Source: Oscillospiraceae bacterium (GTDB lineage: Bacteria > Bacillota > Clostridia > Oscillospirales > UBA929). Taken from it: a stretch of 64,000 nucleotides of DNA. The notes under the pieces are model-generated. The model saw only the letters and a program-made list of their open reading frames with translations, was not told the DNA's origin and did not search any database. The stretch is taken from positions 1-64,000 of the forward strand of contig WRIZ01000003.1 of assembly GCA_009782475.1 (NCBI GenBank), written 5' to 3'. Both the position numbers and the translations under genes were made by a program. The first letter of the stretch is position 1. Every line of letters begins with the position of its first letter. Positions 9,192 through 18,204 of the stretch are shown piece after piece.

Positions 9192-9227
9192 ACCTGGGAC
9201 GGCATACCCAGCCTTCCTGGGGTTTCT
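9192..9227 (+). terminator. Terminator-like hairpin after the flavoprotein gene
   Basis: A hairpin of imperfect pairing with the core GGGACGGC...GCCTTCC. The same core layout (GGGA-x-GGC, loop with CCCA, GCC-t-TCC) recurs in the terminator at 10699-10741. The T tract is short. Confidence 0.5.
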
Positions 9228-9245
9228 CATTAACCGCAAAGCAAC

Positions 9246-9274
9246 TTGAATAAAAATTGAGGCTATGGTATACT
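9246..9274 (+). promoter_or_regulatory. Promoter of the DUF4258/YgiT pair
   Basis: TTGAAT (9246-9251), 17-base spacer, TATACT (9269-9274), just upstream of the DUF4258 gene. Confidence 0.65.
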
Positions 9275-9297
9275 AATCTCAGAAAGGGTTGGTCGCA

Positions 9298-9543
9298 TTG
9301 CTGAGTATCGGCGATTTGCAAGAATTATGCCACGATAACAGTATGGCGGTTACGAAACACGCAAGAATCAGATTGGCGGAACGGGGCATTACCGTAAACG
9401 ATCTTCAAAATGCCATACGAACGGGTGAAATCATCAAGCAATACGAAGACGACACCCCTTTCCCCAGTTGTTTAGTGTTAGGGCGTACGGAAAGGGGCGA
9501 TCAACATGAAATGTATCTCTTGCGGGGCAAAAACCGCTTCTAG
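9298..9543 (+). CDS. DUF4258 protein, C-terminally shortened
   Basis: 81 residues from a TTG at 9298, nine bases after AAAGGG. The DUF4258 core is clear: KHARIRLAERGITVNDLQNA, GEIIKQYEDDTPFPSCLVLG. Family members usually continue for another 20-30 residues with a strand pair ending near a Tyr-x-Pro. Here the reading ends after RGKNRF because it runs 38 bases into the YgiT gene. This suggests a deletion that removed the domain end. The role is probably toxin-like, by analogy with MqsR/MqsA-type pairs. Confidence 0.7.
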   Translation: MLSIGDLQELCHDNSMAVTKHARIRLAERGITVNDLQNAIRTGEIIKQYEDDTPFPSCLVLGRTERGDQHEMYLLRGKNRF

Positions 9544-9736
9544 CACAACGACCGACGTCACCGAGTTGGGAGAGTGCCTTGTTATTATACGAAATGTGCC
9601 TTGCATCAAGTGTTCCGAATGCGACGAAATTATCTATACCGCCGATGTGGTTAAGCGTTTGGAAAGCATTACGTCCGCGGCAAAAACCGCGATGAATGAG
9701 ATTGCTATTATTGATTACAACAGCAAGGTTGCTTAA
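9506..9736 (+). CDS. YgiT-type zinc finger protein (MqsA-like antitoxin family)
   Basis: 76 residues. Two CxxC pairs (CISC near the start and CSEC near residue 36, plus Cys33) form the zinc knuckle of YgiT/MqsA N-terminal domains. No helix-turn-helix domain is attached. AAGGGG precedes the ATG. It overlaps the DUF4258 gene, its usual partner. A strong terminator follows. Confidence 0.8.
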   Translation: MKCISCGAKTASSTTTDVTELGECLVIIRNVPCIKCSECDEIIYTADVVKRLESITSAAKTAMNEIAIIDYNSKVA

Positions 9737-9748
9737 CCGGCAATAACA

Positions 9749-9785
9749 AAGCGCGGCGGTTGACTGAACCGCCGCGCTTCCTTTT
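9749..9785. terminator. Bidirectional terminator
   Basis: A 13-bp perfect stem (9749-9761/9767-9779) with a 5-base loop sits between the convergent YgiT and XRE genes. CCTTTTATT follows on the plus strand. Confidence 0.85.
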
Positions 9786-9786
9786 A

Positions 9787-9999
9787 TTACAGCACCGTAT
9801 CATCCGGTTCGTGGAGGATCACTTCCTCTACCTTGCACCGCAGGACATTGCAAAGGTCGTTGATCGTTTCTGTCGATAACGGCTTGTTTTGCCGCATACG
9901 GTAAAGCGTGCCGTTTGAAATATTATGCTTATGCCGCAAAGCGTATGTTGAAACGCCTTTTTTCTTAATGGTTTCAAAGAACGGGGTATATTTTATCAT
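9787..9999 (-). CDS. Small XRE-family helix-turn-helix regulator
   Basis: 70 residues, essentially one Cro/CI-type HTH domain: VSTYALRHKHNISNGTLYRM, then PLSTETINDLCNVLRCKVEE. A ribosome site (GGGAGGCGG) precedes the ATG. It is divergent from the secreted stalk-domain gene at 10106. The intergenic palindrome at 10054-10076 is a plausible operator, so it may regulate that neighbour. Confidence 0.85.
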   Translation of the reverse strand: MIKYTPFFETIKKKGVSTYALRHKHNISNGTLYRMRQNKPLSTETINDLCNVLRCKVEEVILHEPDDTVL

Positions 10000-10017
10000 A
10001 AAATATCCGCCTCCCTA

Positions 10018-10076
10018 TTGACAGTGTAGCGGATGGCTGATAAAATGGTGATGGCTTATATATTAGTGATATAAGC
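10018..10076 (+). promoter_or_regulatory. Promoter and palindromic operator before the secreted stalk-domain gene
   Basis: TTGACA (10018-10023), 17-base spacer, TAAAAT (10041-10046). Just past the expected start lies a perfect inverted repeat, GCTTATAT/ATATAAGC (10054-10061 and 10069-10076, 7-base spacer). It fits a dimeric regulator, perhaps the divergent XRE protein. Confidence 0.65.
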
Positions 10077-10105
10077 TAAATACATAACTTGAAAGGAAGT
10101 CAAAC

Positions 10106-10684
10106 ATGAAACAGTTCCAAAAAGGAAAAGGATTTATCATCGGCGTTCTCATCGCAACTCTTGTTTTCGGCGTCGCGCTTCCGGCTCTCGGCGTAAACCT
10201 TGATGTCCTTCTGAACTTCGCCAACATTAAGCTAAACGGCGAAGTGGTGGCAAAAGAGGGGGAGAATTTCACACTGTACAACGGCGATGAAGTTCCCTAC
10301 AGCATCATCTATAAGGGAACGACATACGTTCCGCTTGCCAATTTCGGCAGGATCATGGGGAAGGACGTCGGCTGGGACAATGATACAAAGACGGTTCTGA
10401 TAAGCGATAAACAAATTACCGCGCCTTCCTCCATCTTGTTTGGAGCGGGGCAATACGTTGTCGGAGAAGATATTGCGGCGGGAACATATGACTGCAAGGC
10501 TGTTTCAGGATCGGGAAATTTCATCGGAGATGTTAAATCACTCGGCTTTATGGGATTGAATGAGATATTGGGAGCCCCCGGTACGTATTGGGAAGATACG
10601 CCCGCGTATAATGGGCTTAGACTGGGAAACGGGGACACTTTTACAATTCACGGTGATTTACAGATTGAGTTTGTAAAAAGATAA
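10106..10684 (+). CDS. Secreted protein with copper-amine-oxidase-N-like stalk domain
   Basis: 192 residues with a signal peptide (cleavage near ALG at about residue 29). Residues about 40-100 match the stalk/copper amine oxidase N-terminal-like repeat: YKGTTYVPLANFGRIMG, then VGWDNDTKTVLIS. The C-terminal part holds YVVGEDIAAGTYDCKA, a motif seen in small secreted beta proteins. The domain is thought to bind cell-wall or surface partners. AAAGGAAG precedes the start. Function unknown. Confidence 0.7.
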   Translation: MKQFQKGKGFIIGVLIATLVFGVALPALGVNLDVLLNFANIKLNGEVVAKEGENFTLYNGDEVPYSIIYKGTTYVPLANFGRIMGKDVGWDNDTKTVLISDKQITAPSSILFGAGQYVVGEDIAAGTYDCKAVSGSGNFIGDVKSLGFMGLNEILGAPGTYWEDTPAYNGLRLGNGDTFTIHGDLQIEFVKR

Positions 10685-10698
10685 AACGTAACGCATAG

Positions 10699-10741
10699 TA
10701 AAAAGCCCGGGATGGCAACCCAGCCTTCCCGGGCTTTTTAC
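10699..10741 (+). terminator. Intrinsic terminator
   Basis: A stem of 12-13 bp (AAAAAGCCCGGGA with TCCCGGGCTTTTT) capped by a GGC/GCC mini-stem, then TTTTTACAT. It ends the secreted stalk-domain gene. The core resembles the hairpin at 9192-9227. Confidence 0.85.
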
Positions 10742-10779
10742 ATATATTTCCCATTATTTTACAGACGCTCCCCGATCCC

Positions 10780-10808
10780 TTGACAACCCCCGCATAATCC
10801 TATATGAT
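10780..10808 (+). promoter_or_regulatory. Promoter of the Gld-like exporter/mnmE operon
   Basis: TTGACA (10780-10785), 17-base spacer, TATGAT (10803-10808). The first start codon is about 70 bases downstream. The next five genes overlap or are spaced by under 20 bases, so this promoter may serve them all. Confidence 0.75.
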
Positions 10809-10876
10809 ATTCACAGTTTTTTCACCAATTTCAGGAAACGTTGTGGTATCGTGGTGTTCAACGGAGGGTTCTATGT

Positions 10877-11815
10877 ATGATTGAAGTAAGCAATCTGTCC
10901 AAAAGCTATGGCAAGAGCCGCGGGATCGAGGATTTGACCTTCTCTATTCCCGAGGGTCAGATCGTCGGATTCCTCGGCCCCAACGGGGCGGGCAAAACCA
11001 CCACCATGAATATCATCACCGGCTATCTCTCGGCCGGCGGCGGAACAGCCAAAATCGCCGGGATCGACGTCTTGGAAAACCCGCTGGAAGCCAAACGCCA
11101 TATCGGTTATCTGCCTGAGCAGCCCCCCCTCTACCCGCAGATGACGGTGGAGGAATATTTGGATTTTGTCTACGAACTCAAAGGGGTCAAGTCGCCCGAC
11201 CAGCAGAAACACATCGACAAGCTCTGCAAGACGGCCGGGCTGACCGACGTCTACAAACGGGTCATCGCCCATCTCTCTAAAGGATACCGCCAGCGCGTCG
11301 GTTTGGCGCAGGCCTTGATCGGCGACCCCGACGTCCTTATCCTCGACGAACCGACCGTCGGCCTCGACCCGCGCCAAATCGTGGAGATCCGCAACGTCAT
11401 CAAGGAGATGGGCAAAAGCCGCACCATCATCCTCTCGACCCACATCCTGCCCGAAGTCTCGGCCGTCTGCGAACGGGTCTTGGTCATCGCCAACGGGCGC
11501 ATCGTCGCCGACGACAAGCCGGAAAACCTCTCCGCCGCCGTCGCGGGCGAACGGAACCTTTTGGTGCGGGTCGCCGGGGCAAAAGACAATATCCAGCAGC
11601 TCCTCCGCTCGCTGGACGGCGTCAAAAGCGCGCAGTGTCTAGGCGAAATGGAAACAGGCAGTTTCGACTTTTTGGTGGAAAGCAAACCCAACATCGACAT
11701 CCGCAAACCCCTGTTTTCGGCTTTGGCCAAAGCGGGAACCCCTATCCTGATGCTCCGCCCGCAGGACGCTTCTTTGGAGGACATTTTCCTAAAACTCACC
11801 GAGGAGGGCAAATGA
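10877..11815 (+). CDS. ABC transporter ATP-binding protein (GldA-like)
   Basis: 312 residues. Walker A GPNGAGKTTT (about 37-46), signature LSKGYRQRVGLAQAL, Walker B VLILDEPTVGLDP, and the H-loop in ILSTHILPE. The C-terminal extension after about residue 215 is typical of ABC-2 exporters. The start ATG at 10877 has GGAGGG upstream. It powers the permease directly downstream (TGA then ATG with no gap). With the next three genes it makes a Gld-like exporter set of unknown cargo. Confidence 0.9.
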   Translation: MIEVSNLSKSYGKSRGIEDLTFSIPEGQIVGFLGPNGAGKTTTMNIITGYLSAGGGTAKIAGIDVLENPLEAKRHIGYLPEQPPLYPQMTVEEYLDFVYELKGVKSPDQQKHIDKLCKTAGLTDVYKRVIAHLSKGYRQRVGLAQALIGDPDVLILDEPTVGLDPRQIVEIRNVIKEMGKSRTIILSTHILPEVSAVCERVLVIANGRIVADDKPENLSAAVAGERNLLVRVAGAKDNIQQLLRSLDGVKSAQCLGEMETGSFDFLVESKPNIDIRKPLFSALAKAGTPILMLRPQDASLEDIFLKLTEEGK

Positions 11816-12535
11816 ATGCTTGCCATTTTCAAGCGCGATTTTAAAGCATATTTCACGTCACCCATCGGATATATCTACTTGGGTTCCTACATCCTCGTCC
11901 TCAACCTGATCTTCTACTTCTTCAACGCGCTGGGGGGTTCTTCCTCCCTCTCCGGCGTCTTCAGCTTCATGCTGCTGGTCATGATGTTCCTTACCCCCAT
12001 CCTCACCATGCGCGTCTTTTCGGAGGAATACAAGCAAAAAACCGACCAGCTCCTCTTTACCTCCCCCGTCAAACTCTCCGGCATTGTTATGGGGAAATAT
12101 CTCTCCTCGCTCGGCGTTTTCGTCTGCCTCTTGGTTCTTTCCCTCCTATGGCCGTTCACCATTTCGATCTTCGGCGTAAACAACATGGCCGAAGTCGCGG
12201 GTAATTACATCGCCATCCTTGCCCTCGGCGCGGCCTATATCGCCATGGGCGTTTTCATCTCCTCCCTGACCGAAAATCAGGTCATTGCCGCCGTCGGTTC
12301 GCTGGGGTTGTTTGTCGCGCTGTATATCTTAGAGCAGGTTTCGACCCTCTTTTACGAAAGCGGTGCCATGCCCGTTATCGTCATGCGGTTCCTGCGCTTC
12401 CTCTCGATATTCGGCCGGTTCGACGGGATCACGCGCGGCGTCTTTGCCGTGGACGACATCGTCTACTTCCTTTCGGTCACCGCCGTTTTCTTGTTCCTGA
12501 CCGTGCGCGGTTTAGAGAAACGGAGGTGGTCGTAA
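11816..12535 (+). CDS. ABC-2 type permease (GldF-like)
   Basis: 239 residues with six hydrophobic segments. It opens with IFKRDFKAYFTSPIGYIY, a hallmark of GldF-type ABC-2 permeases, and contains LTPILTMRVFSEEYKQKTDQ. It forms the membrane channel for the preceding ATPase. The start follows the ATPase stop directly, and its end overlaps the ribosome site of the next gene. Confidence 0.9.
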   Translation: MLAIFKRDFKAYFTSPIGYIYLGSYILVLNLIFYFFNALGGSSSLSGVFSFMLLVMMFLTPILTMRVFSEEYKQKTDQLLFTSPVKLSGIVMGKYLSSLGVFVCLLVLSLLWPFTISIFGVNNMAEVAGNYIAILALGAAYIAMGVFISSLTENQVIAAVGSLGLFVALYILEQVSTLFYESGAMPVIVMRFLRFLSIFGRFDGITRGVFAVDDIVYFLSVTAVFLFLTVRGLEKRRWS

Positions 12536-12537
12536 CC

Positions 12538-14040
12538 ATGAATCGGAAAAAGCTCAAATACGGCGGGTTTTCCCTTCTCTACACCGCCCTCTTCCTCACC
12601 GGGATCATCCTGCTCAACGTCTTCGCCGGGATGCTGACCGAGCGTTACTTCCTCAAGTTCGACCTGACCGAACAGGGGCTGTATACCCTTGACCGGGACG
12701 CCGCGCAGTTTATGGGCAACATAGACGAAACGGTCGATGTGATCGTGCTGTCAGAGGAGTCGGTTTGGCTCTCCCATCCCGAAAGTGCCCGCCTGATCGA
12801 TATTCTGCAAAACTACGCCGCCGTGTCAAACGGGCGCATCCGCGTCCAGTATGTCAATCCCGACCTCAACTCTTTCAGCGGTTCCAAGTACGACAACTCC
12901 CTCTCCAAGCTCAAAGAAGCCCATATCGAATTGAGCAGGCCGGAGCCGGAGAACCTGAGCCGGAACGACATCATCGTGTTAAGCTCACGCCGGGCGGCGC
13001 GCATCCCCGCGTCCAACATTTATGTCCCTTTGTACGACGCCGAAGGCCGGCAAGTCCCCTCCATCAACCTCGATCAGGAAATGGTCACCGCCATGCTCTA
13101 TGTGCTGAACGAGAATGTGCCGAAAGTGGCGTTCCTCGAAGGCCACGGGGAAGATTCCGCGCAAAACCTGCAATACATCTTTGATCGGAGCGGCTATTCC
13201 TATATGTCTCTCAACCTCGCCCTGGAAGACATCTCCAAGGATACTGTTTTCGTCGTCTCCACGGCTCCGAAAACCGACTTTCTGCCCGCGGAGATCATCA
13301 AGTTGGAGAATTATCTTTCAACAGGCGGCAACGCCGTCATCCTCTATGATTTCAACACCCTCTCGCTGCCCAATCTCGATGAATTCCTCCGTTTGTGGGG
13401 CGTCTCTGTGGACAGCAAGCTGGTGTGCGACGCCTCGCAGAGCTACGGTCATCCCGCTTTGGTCGGCGCGCGGGTTATGGAAAACCCCTTCCCCTCGCTG
13501 TCCGCGGAGGACGCCATATCCATTCCGGTTCTGTCCTATTACGCCCGCCCCATCCGTCCTGAATGGTCGGGTTCCACAAGCGGCAGGCTGACCGCCTTCC
13601 CCCTCATTCAATCCTACGGCACATCCTATGCCAAGGATTACGGCAGCGGCGACATCACAACGTTTGAAAAGGAAGACGGCGACGAAACCGGGCCTTTCAC
13701 CCTAGCATACGACATACGCCATCTGTCCTATGACGCCGGCAGCAATCAAGTCCATTCTCATCTGATCGTCAGCAGCATCGGTCTGCTGAACGATGAAGTC
13801 TTGGCTTTGGCGTCGCAATACCGCTTTAACAACCCGTTCATGATCGTTGACATTGCCAATGACCTCAACCCGTTTGGTCAGAGCGTTTATATTCAAGTCC
13901 CGCGCAAATTGCTCTCCAATGAGCCGATGGTGGTTTCTGCGGGTCAATCCCGCGCCGTCCTCTTCCTGATGGTCATCGTCCTGCCGCTGGCTATTTTAGC
14001 GATCGGCATATTTGTTTGGCGCAAACGGAGGCATCAGTAA
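12538..14040 (+). CDS. GldG-family protein of an ABC exporter
   Basis: 500 residues. An N-terminal membrane segment is followed by a large extracytoplasmic region (DLTEQGLYTLDRDAAQF is typical of GldG and its relatives), and a C-terminal membrane segment near residues 475-495 precedes a basic tail (WRKRRHQ). The start ATG at 12538 has GGAGGTGG; an in-frame GTG at 12526 overlaps that site. In gliding Bacteroidetes GldG works with GldA/F; in Firmicutes its function is unknown. Confidence 0.85.
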   Translation: MNRKKLKYGGFSLLYTALFLTGIILLNVFAGMLTERYFLKFDLTEQGLYTLDRDAAQFMGNIDETVDVIVLSEESVWLSHPESARLIDILQNYAAVSNGRIRVQYVNPDLNSFSGSKYDNSLSKLKEAHIELSRPEPENLSRNDIIVLSSRRAARIPASNIYVPLYDAEGRQVPSINLDQEMVTAMLYVLNENVPKVAFLEGHGEDSAQNLQYIFDRSGYSYMSLNLALEDISKDTVFVVSTAPKTDFLPAEIIKLENYLSTGGNAVILYDFNTLSLPNLDEFLRLWGVSVDSKLVCDASQSYGHPALVGARVMENPFPSLSAEDAISIPVLSYYARPIRPEWSGSTSGRLTAFPLIQSYGTSYAKDYGSGDITTFEKEDGDETGPFTLAYDIRHLSYDAGSNQVHSHLIVSSIGLLNDEVLALASQYRFNNPFMIVDIANDLNPFGQSVYIQVPRKLLSNEPMVVSAGQSRAVLFLMVIVLPLAILAIGIFVWRKRRHQ

Positions 14041-15494
14041 TGAACCGGCGTACCTTCATCATCTGTGCCGCCGCTATTGTTGTGCTGATCGGCGGGATCG
14101 TTTTCCTCATGCTGTCGGAAGACGACATTCCTCCTGATAACCCGAGCGGGCAAGACATTGAAACGTCCAATCCGCCCAGTACGCTGATACAGGAACGGGA
14201 CGCGGCAGCCGTGACCGTCCGGCCGTCCGGCGGTTCGGCTTTCACCATCCTATATGACCCGGCGTCGGGGGAATACGAGCTGGACACGCCCAACGCCGTT
14301 TTCCCCGTCAGGCAGTCGTCTCTATATTTGACGCATTATTACGCAACATGGCTGACAAGCCTGACCTGCGTAACCGAAAACGCCGATGACCAACAGTTGG
14401 CTCTGTTCGGGCTGGACGATCCGATGCTGACATGGAGCGTCAAACTGCCCGACGGGACGTCGGCCGAGTTCGCGCTCGGCGGAGAGCAGGCGGCCGGAAA
14501 CGGGAGCCGCTACGCCCGCAGGCAAAACAGCCGCGAGGTCTTTCTGCTCACCTCCACCCAAAGCGATGTTCTCACCCGCTCCCTCGAAGACCTTTACGAT
14601 CTCACTTTCTTCCCCGGGCATGAAGAAGAAGGGGCATGGCTGTTTATTCAAAATGTAACGATCGGGAAAAAAGACGGTTCGGTCATCGAACTGAACAAAC
14701 GGTCGGACGAGGAACTGGCGGCGGCCGAACTCGGCTCTTCGCGGTATCGGCTCATGCAGCCCGTTGTCAGCGAAACCCAGGAATACAACATTGAAGTCCT
14801 CGTCATGGTTCCCATCACCACCATCGTGCCGGAGAGCATCGAAGAGCTTCATCCGGCCGATCTCTCCCTCTACGGGCTGGACGCCCCCGATACGCTGACC
14901 TATATTGAGGAAGACGGCGAGAGCAAGACCTTGTTGATCGGACGTGCCGACCCCGAGCGGGGCGGACGCTATGTCATGATCGAAGGACACGACGCCGTCC
15001 TGTTCGACCCTAACGGGGACTACCGTTTCCTCGGCACGGAGGCCACCGAGCTGCGCACAAGGCAGATTTGGCTGAACAACATCAAAACGGTGGATTCTGT
15101 GGACTTTCATTTGGAAGGCGTCAGCCGCAAACTCACCTTTGAGCATACCTTTGACGATGAAGACGAAGATTTCCACGAGCTGCGCGGCTGGTTTGACGGG
15201 CTGGAGCTCAGCGAAAACAACGCGCGGAGGCTGTATTTAGCCGCTCTGCGCATCATGGCAACAGGCGGGACTGACGCCGCCGTGCCCGCCGCCGCGCCCG
15301 ATTTCACCATCACCATGAATTTCACCGAAGGCGGGAGCGATACGATGGAACTGTATCAGCTCGGCGGCGCGCAGTATCTCATCGTCCTCAACGGCGTCAA
15401 CCAGCAGTTTTATATCTCACGAATGAACCTGCAAAACGATTTTTTAGGCCGGATCGACATGCTCGACCGCGGCGAAGACCTGCCAAGATTGTAA
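14040..15494 (+). CDS. DUF4340 domain membrane-anchored protein
   Basis: 484 residues starting with the ATG that overlaps the GldG-like stop (TAATG). One N-terminal membrane anchor (FIICAAAIVVLIGGIVFLML) precedes a long extracellular part with two DUF4340-like repeats: the GLDDPMLTWSVKLPDG segment near residue 125 and the GLDAPDTLTYIEEDGE segment near 280. It is the usual fourth member of Gld-like exporter operons. Role unknown. Confidence 0.82.
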   Translation: MNRRTFIICAAAIVVLIGGIVFLMLSEDDIPPDNPSGQDIETSNPPSTLIQERDAAAVTVRPSGGSAFTILYDPASGEYELDTPNAVFPVRQSSLYLTHYYATWLTSLTCVTENADDQQLALFGLDDPMLTWSVKLPDGTSAEFALGGEQAAGNGSRYARRQNSREVFLLTSTQSDVLTRSLEDLYDLTFFPGHEEEGAWLFIQNVTIGKKDGSVIELNKRSDEELAAAELGSSRYRLMQPVVSETQEYNIEVLVMVPITTIVPESIEELHPADLSLYGLDAPDTLTYIEEDGESKTLLIGRADPERGGRYVMIEGHDAVLFDPNGDYRFLGTEATELRTRQIWLNNIKTVDSVDFHLEGVSRKLTFEHTFDDEDEDFHELRGWFDGLELSENNARRLYLAALRIMATGGTDAAVPAAAPDFTITMNFTEGGSDTMELYQLGGAQYLIVLNGVNQQFYISRMNLQNDFLGRIDMLDRGEDLPRL

Positions 15495-15508
15495 AGGAGG
15501 GACGGTTT

Positions 15509-16861
15509 ATGCAAACCATCGCAGCCCTTGCCACACCGCCGCTGTCCGGCGCGCTGGGCGTTATACGGATCAGCGGCGACAGGACGTTTGAGCTGGCGAG
15601 AACCGTCTTTACCGCCAAAAACGGTCTCCCCCCAGCGCAATGGCAGCCCCGCTCCCTTGTGATGGGCGGCGTTTTCGTCGATGGAACCTTGTTGGACGAG
15701 GGGTTGGCCGTCCGATTTGTCGCCCCCTATTCCTATACAGGCGAAGATATGGTCGAGCTTCACCTCCACGGCTCCATCCCCGCCCTGCGCGCCGTGCTGG
15801 AAGCCCTCTATAAAGCCGGAGCCGTTCCGGCCGCGCCGGGCGAGTTTACCCGCCGCGCTTTCCTCTACGGTAAAATGACCCTTTCGCAGGCCGAAGCGGT
15901 GGCCGATTTGGTGACGGCAGAAACGCGCGACGCCGCCCGCAACGCCGCGGGGCAGCTGGCTGGGGTCGCCGGGCAGGCTTTCTCCCAATGCTATGACGCG
16001 CTGGCCGACCTTTTGGCCAATTTTTACGCAACGGTGGATTATCCCGAAGAAGATATTGAGCCCGGAAAGCCTGCCGAAATATTGCAGGAAGTCTTAAACA
16101 CATTGGAAACCCTGCTTGCCACGGCGGGAAAAGGGCTTCTCCTCCGCGAAGGGCTGCGCTGCTCCATCCTCGGAAAACCCAATGTGGGCAAAAGTTCGCT
16201 GCTCAACGCCTTTGTCGGGCATGAACGAGCCATTGTCTCCCCCCTGCCCGGGACAACCCGCGACACACTGGAGGAAACGGTCACAGCCGGCGGCGTCAAA
16301 CTGCGCATCACCGACGGCGCGGGCATCCGCGAAACGCAGGACGCCGTGGAATCGGAAGGGGTAGACAGGGCGCGCGGCGCGGCAGAGGACGCCGAGCTTC
16401 TTTTTGTTGTGCTGGACGGTTCGGAACCAATGGACGGCGCCGACCGCGCCGTTTTGGATTTCGCGCGTGACCGCAACTGTTTAATTTTGATCAACAAAAC
16501 CGACCTTCCGCAAAAGCTGGAACGGGAACCGCTCGAAGCCGCCTTTCTGCATGTCTTGCCCATATCGGCCAAGACCGGAGCCGGGTTGGAAACGGTATAC
16601 AGCACCCTCCGCCGCCTCTACGAAGCAGGCGACACCCTCTACGACGGGTCGGTTCTGACCAACGAGCGGCAAGCCGATGCCATCCGCCGCGCCGCCGACG
16701 CCGTGCGCAACGCTCTCAAAGGGCTGCGGGAGGGTATCACCCCCGACGCCGTTTTGGCCGAGTTGGAACGCGCCCTGGCCGCCGCCGGGGAATTGACCGG
16801 ACGGCGGGTTCGTGAAGAAATCATCAACGGGATTTTCGCCAAGTTTTGCGTGGGGAAGTAA
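15509..16861 (+). CDS. mnmE: tRNA modification GTPase MnmE
   Basis: 450 residues. An N-terminal folate-binding domain (TIAALATPPLSGALGVIRIS) and a helical domain enclose a GTPase domain with G1 GKPNVGKSSLLNAF, the G2 region GTTRDTLEE, G3 DGAGIRET and G4 NKTD. The C-terminus is FCVGK with the conserved catalytic Cys. With MnmG it installs the cmnm5U34 wobble modification on tRNA. A strong SD (AAAGGAGGG) precedes the start. mnmG is not adjacent. Confidence 0.97.
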   Translation: MQTIAALATPPLSGALGVIRISGDRTFELARTVFTAKNGLPPAQWQPRSLVMGGVFVDGTLLDEGLAVRFVAPYSYTGEDMVELHLHGSIPALRAVLEALYKAGAVPAAPGEFTRRAFLYGKMTLSQAEAVADLVTAETRDAARNAAGQLAGVAGQAFSQCYDALADLLANFYATVDYPEEDIEPGKPAEILQEVLNTLETLLATAGKGLLLREGLRCSILGKPNVGKSSLLNAFVGHERAIVSPLPGTTRDTLEETVTAGGVKLRITDGAGIRETQDAVESEGVDRARGAAEDAELLFVVLDGSEPMDGADRAVLDFARDRNCLILINKTDLPQKLEREPLEAAFLHVLPISAKTGAGLETVYSTLRRLYEAGDTLYDGSVLTNERQADAIRRAADAVRNALKGLREGITPDAVLAELERALAAAGELTGRRVREEIINGIFAKFCVGK

Positions 16862-16938
16862 GGGGGGGTGTTCACTATCAATGTATACCGATATATTTAT
16901 CAAGGTATAATGAATTTGAAGTTTTGGAGGGATAATAA

Positions 16939-18204
16939 ATGCGACTTTCGTTAAGCAATGTGGGTAAGATAAAATCTGCCGATATTGATATACACGGCAT
17001 CGCCGTTATCGCAGGAGAGAATGCCTCTGGTAAAAGTACCGTGGGAAAGGCTTTGTTTTGCGTTTTAAATAGCCTTAATAGAATGAATGAGCAAATAGAA
17101 GGAAACCTCAAACAACGAGTGCATAGCGTCTTATATCAGCAATTGATTGAGGAGGATGAAGACTTAATAGATCCGATTTACTCAAATTTAGCGCATCTTT
17201 CATCGTCCTGTGTAAAAAACAAGCAATCTTTTGCGAATGATAAACAAGAGCTAAGCACTTTTATAAATAGTAAAATAGATGAGTTGGGGCTATCAAAGAA
17301 AATCCCATATGAAAAAAAAGAGAGTATTGCCGATAGGATATATGATATACTCATGATAACTAAGGAAGAAGCCTTATCCGCTGTTATGCGCAGCAGGTTC
17401 CAACTTGAATTTAAAATGAAATTAAATCATATCCGCCGTCCTTCAGAAGCAAGTAGCATAACCTTATCTGTAAGAGAGAAAGAAATCGTCGTCAGTATTA
17501 CTGATAATGAGAAAGTCTCATTATCAGGTAATGCTTCTTTCGATGACGAGGCGATTTACATTGACAACCCCTTTGTTTTAAACAGAATCAACATCCCTAG
17601 AAACCGTTCACACACTCATGAAGGTCACTTATGTTCTTGCTTAAGCATTGAAACATCGCCTGAATCAGTAGAAACCGCAATCGACGGCATTTTAATCTCT
17701 AAACGACTTAAAAGGGTTTTTTCTAAGCTAAACACTGTATGTTCAGGTGAGATGTCACTATTTAAAGGTCGTATTGCGGTATATGAAGATGAGGAAGGGT
17801 ATTCCTTTGATATGGTCAATGTTTCCACAGGCTTAAAAACATTTATTATTATCAAAACTCTATTGTCAAATGGTTCTCTAAAAGAGAATGGTGTATTAAT
17901 ATTGGATGAACCTGAAATCCATCTGCACCCGGAATGGCAGCTTGACTTTGCCGAACTAATTGTATTATTGCATAAAGAATATAATATACACATTCTCCTC
18001 ACAACACATAGCCATTATTTTCTAGATGCTATTGACGTTTATTCTAAAAAGCATGAAATCATAGAAAAATGTAAATATTATATTGCTGAAAACGAAGGGA
18101 AAGATGCTGTAATCAATGATGCTACCGGCAACCTTGAATCGATTTTCTCTAAGTTCGCAAAGCCGTTGCGGTATTTAGAAGATACGAGGTATAATAATGA
18201 TTGA
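16939..18204 (+). CDS. AAA/ABC-type ATPase (OLD/AAA_15-like), possible defence or stress ATPase
   Basis: 421 residues. Walker A GENASGKST (26-34), Walker B GVLILDEPEIHLHP (from 318) and the H-loop LLTTHSHYF (about 353-361). This is the single-chain SMC-like ATPase type found in OLD, AriA and PtuA proteins; no TOPRIM domain is attached. The coding sequence is markedly AT-richer than its neighbours. It overlaps the next gene by 8 bases, so the two form a unit. GGAGGG sets the start. Function inferred only by analogy. Confidence 0.8.
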   Translation: MRLSLSNVGKIKSADIDIHGIAVIAGENASGKSTVGKALFCVLNSLNRMNEQIEGNLKQRVHSVLYQQLIEEDEDLIDPIYSNLAHLSSSCVKNKQSFANDKQELSTFINSKIDELGLSKKIPYEKKESIADRIYDILMITKEEALSAVMRSRFQLEFKMKLNHIRRPSEASSITLSVREKEIVVSITDNEKVSLSGNASFDDEAIYIDNPFVLNRINIPRNRSHTHEGHLCSCLSIETSPESVETAIDGILISKRLKRVFSKLNTVCSGEMSLFKGRIAVYEDEEGYSFDMVNVSTGLKTFIIIKTLLSNGSLKENGVLILDEPEIHLHPEWQLDFAELIVLLHKEYNIHILLTTHSHYFLDAIDVYSKKHEIIEKCKYYIAENEGKDAVINDATGNLESIFSKFAKPLRYLEDTRYNND

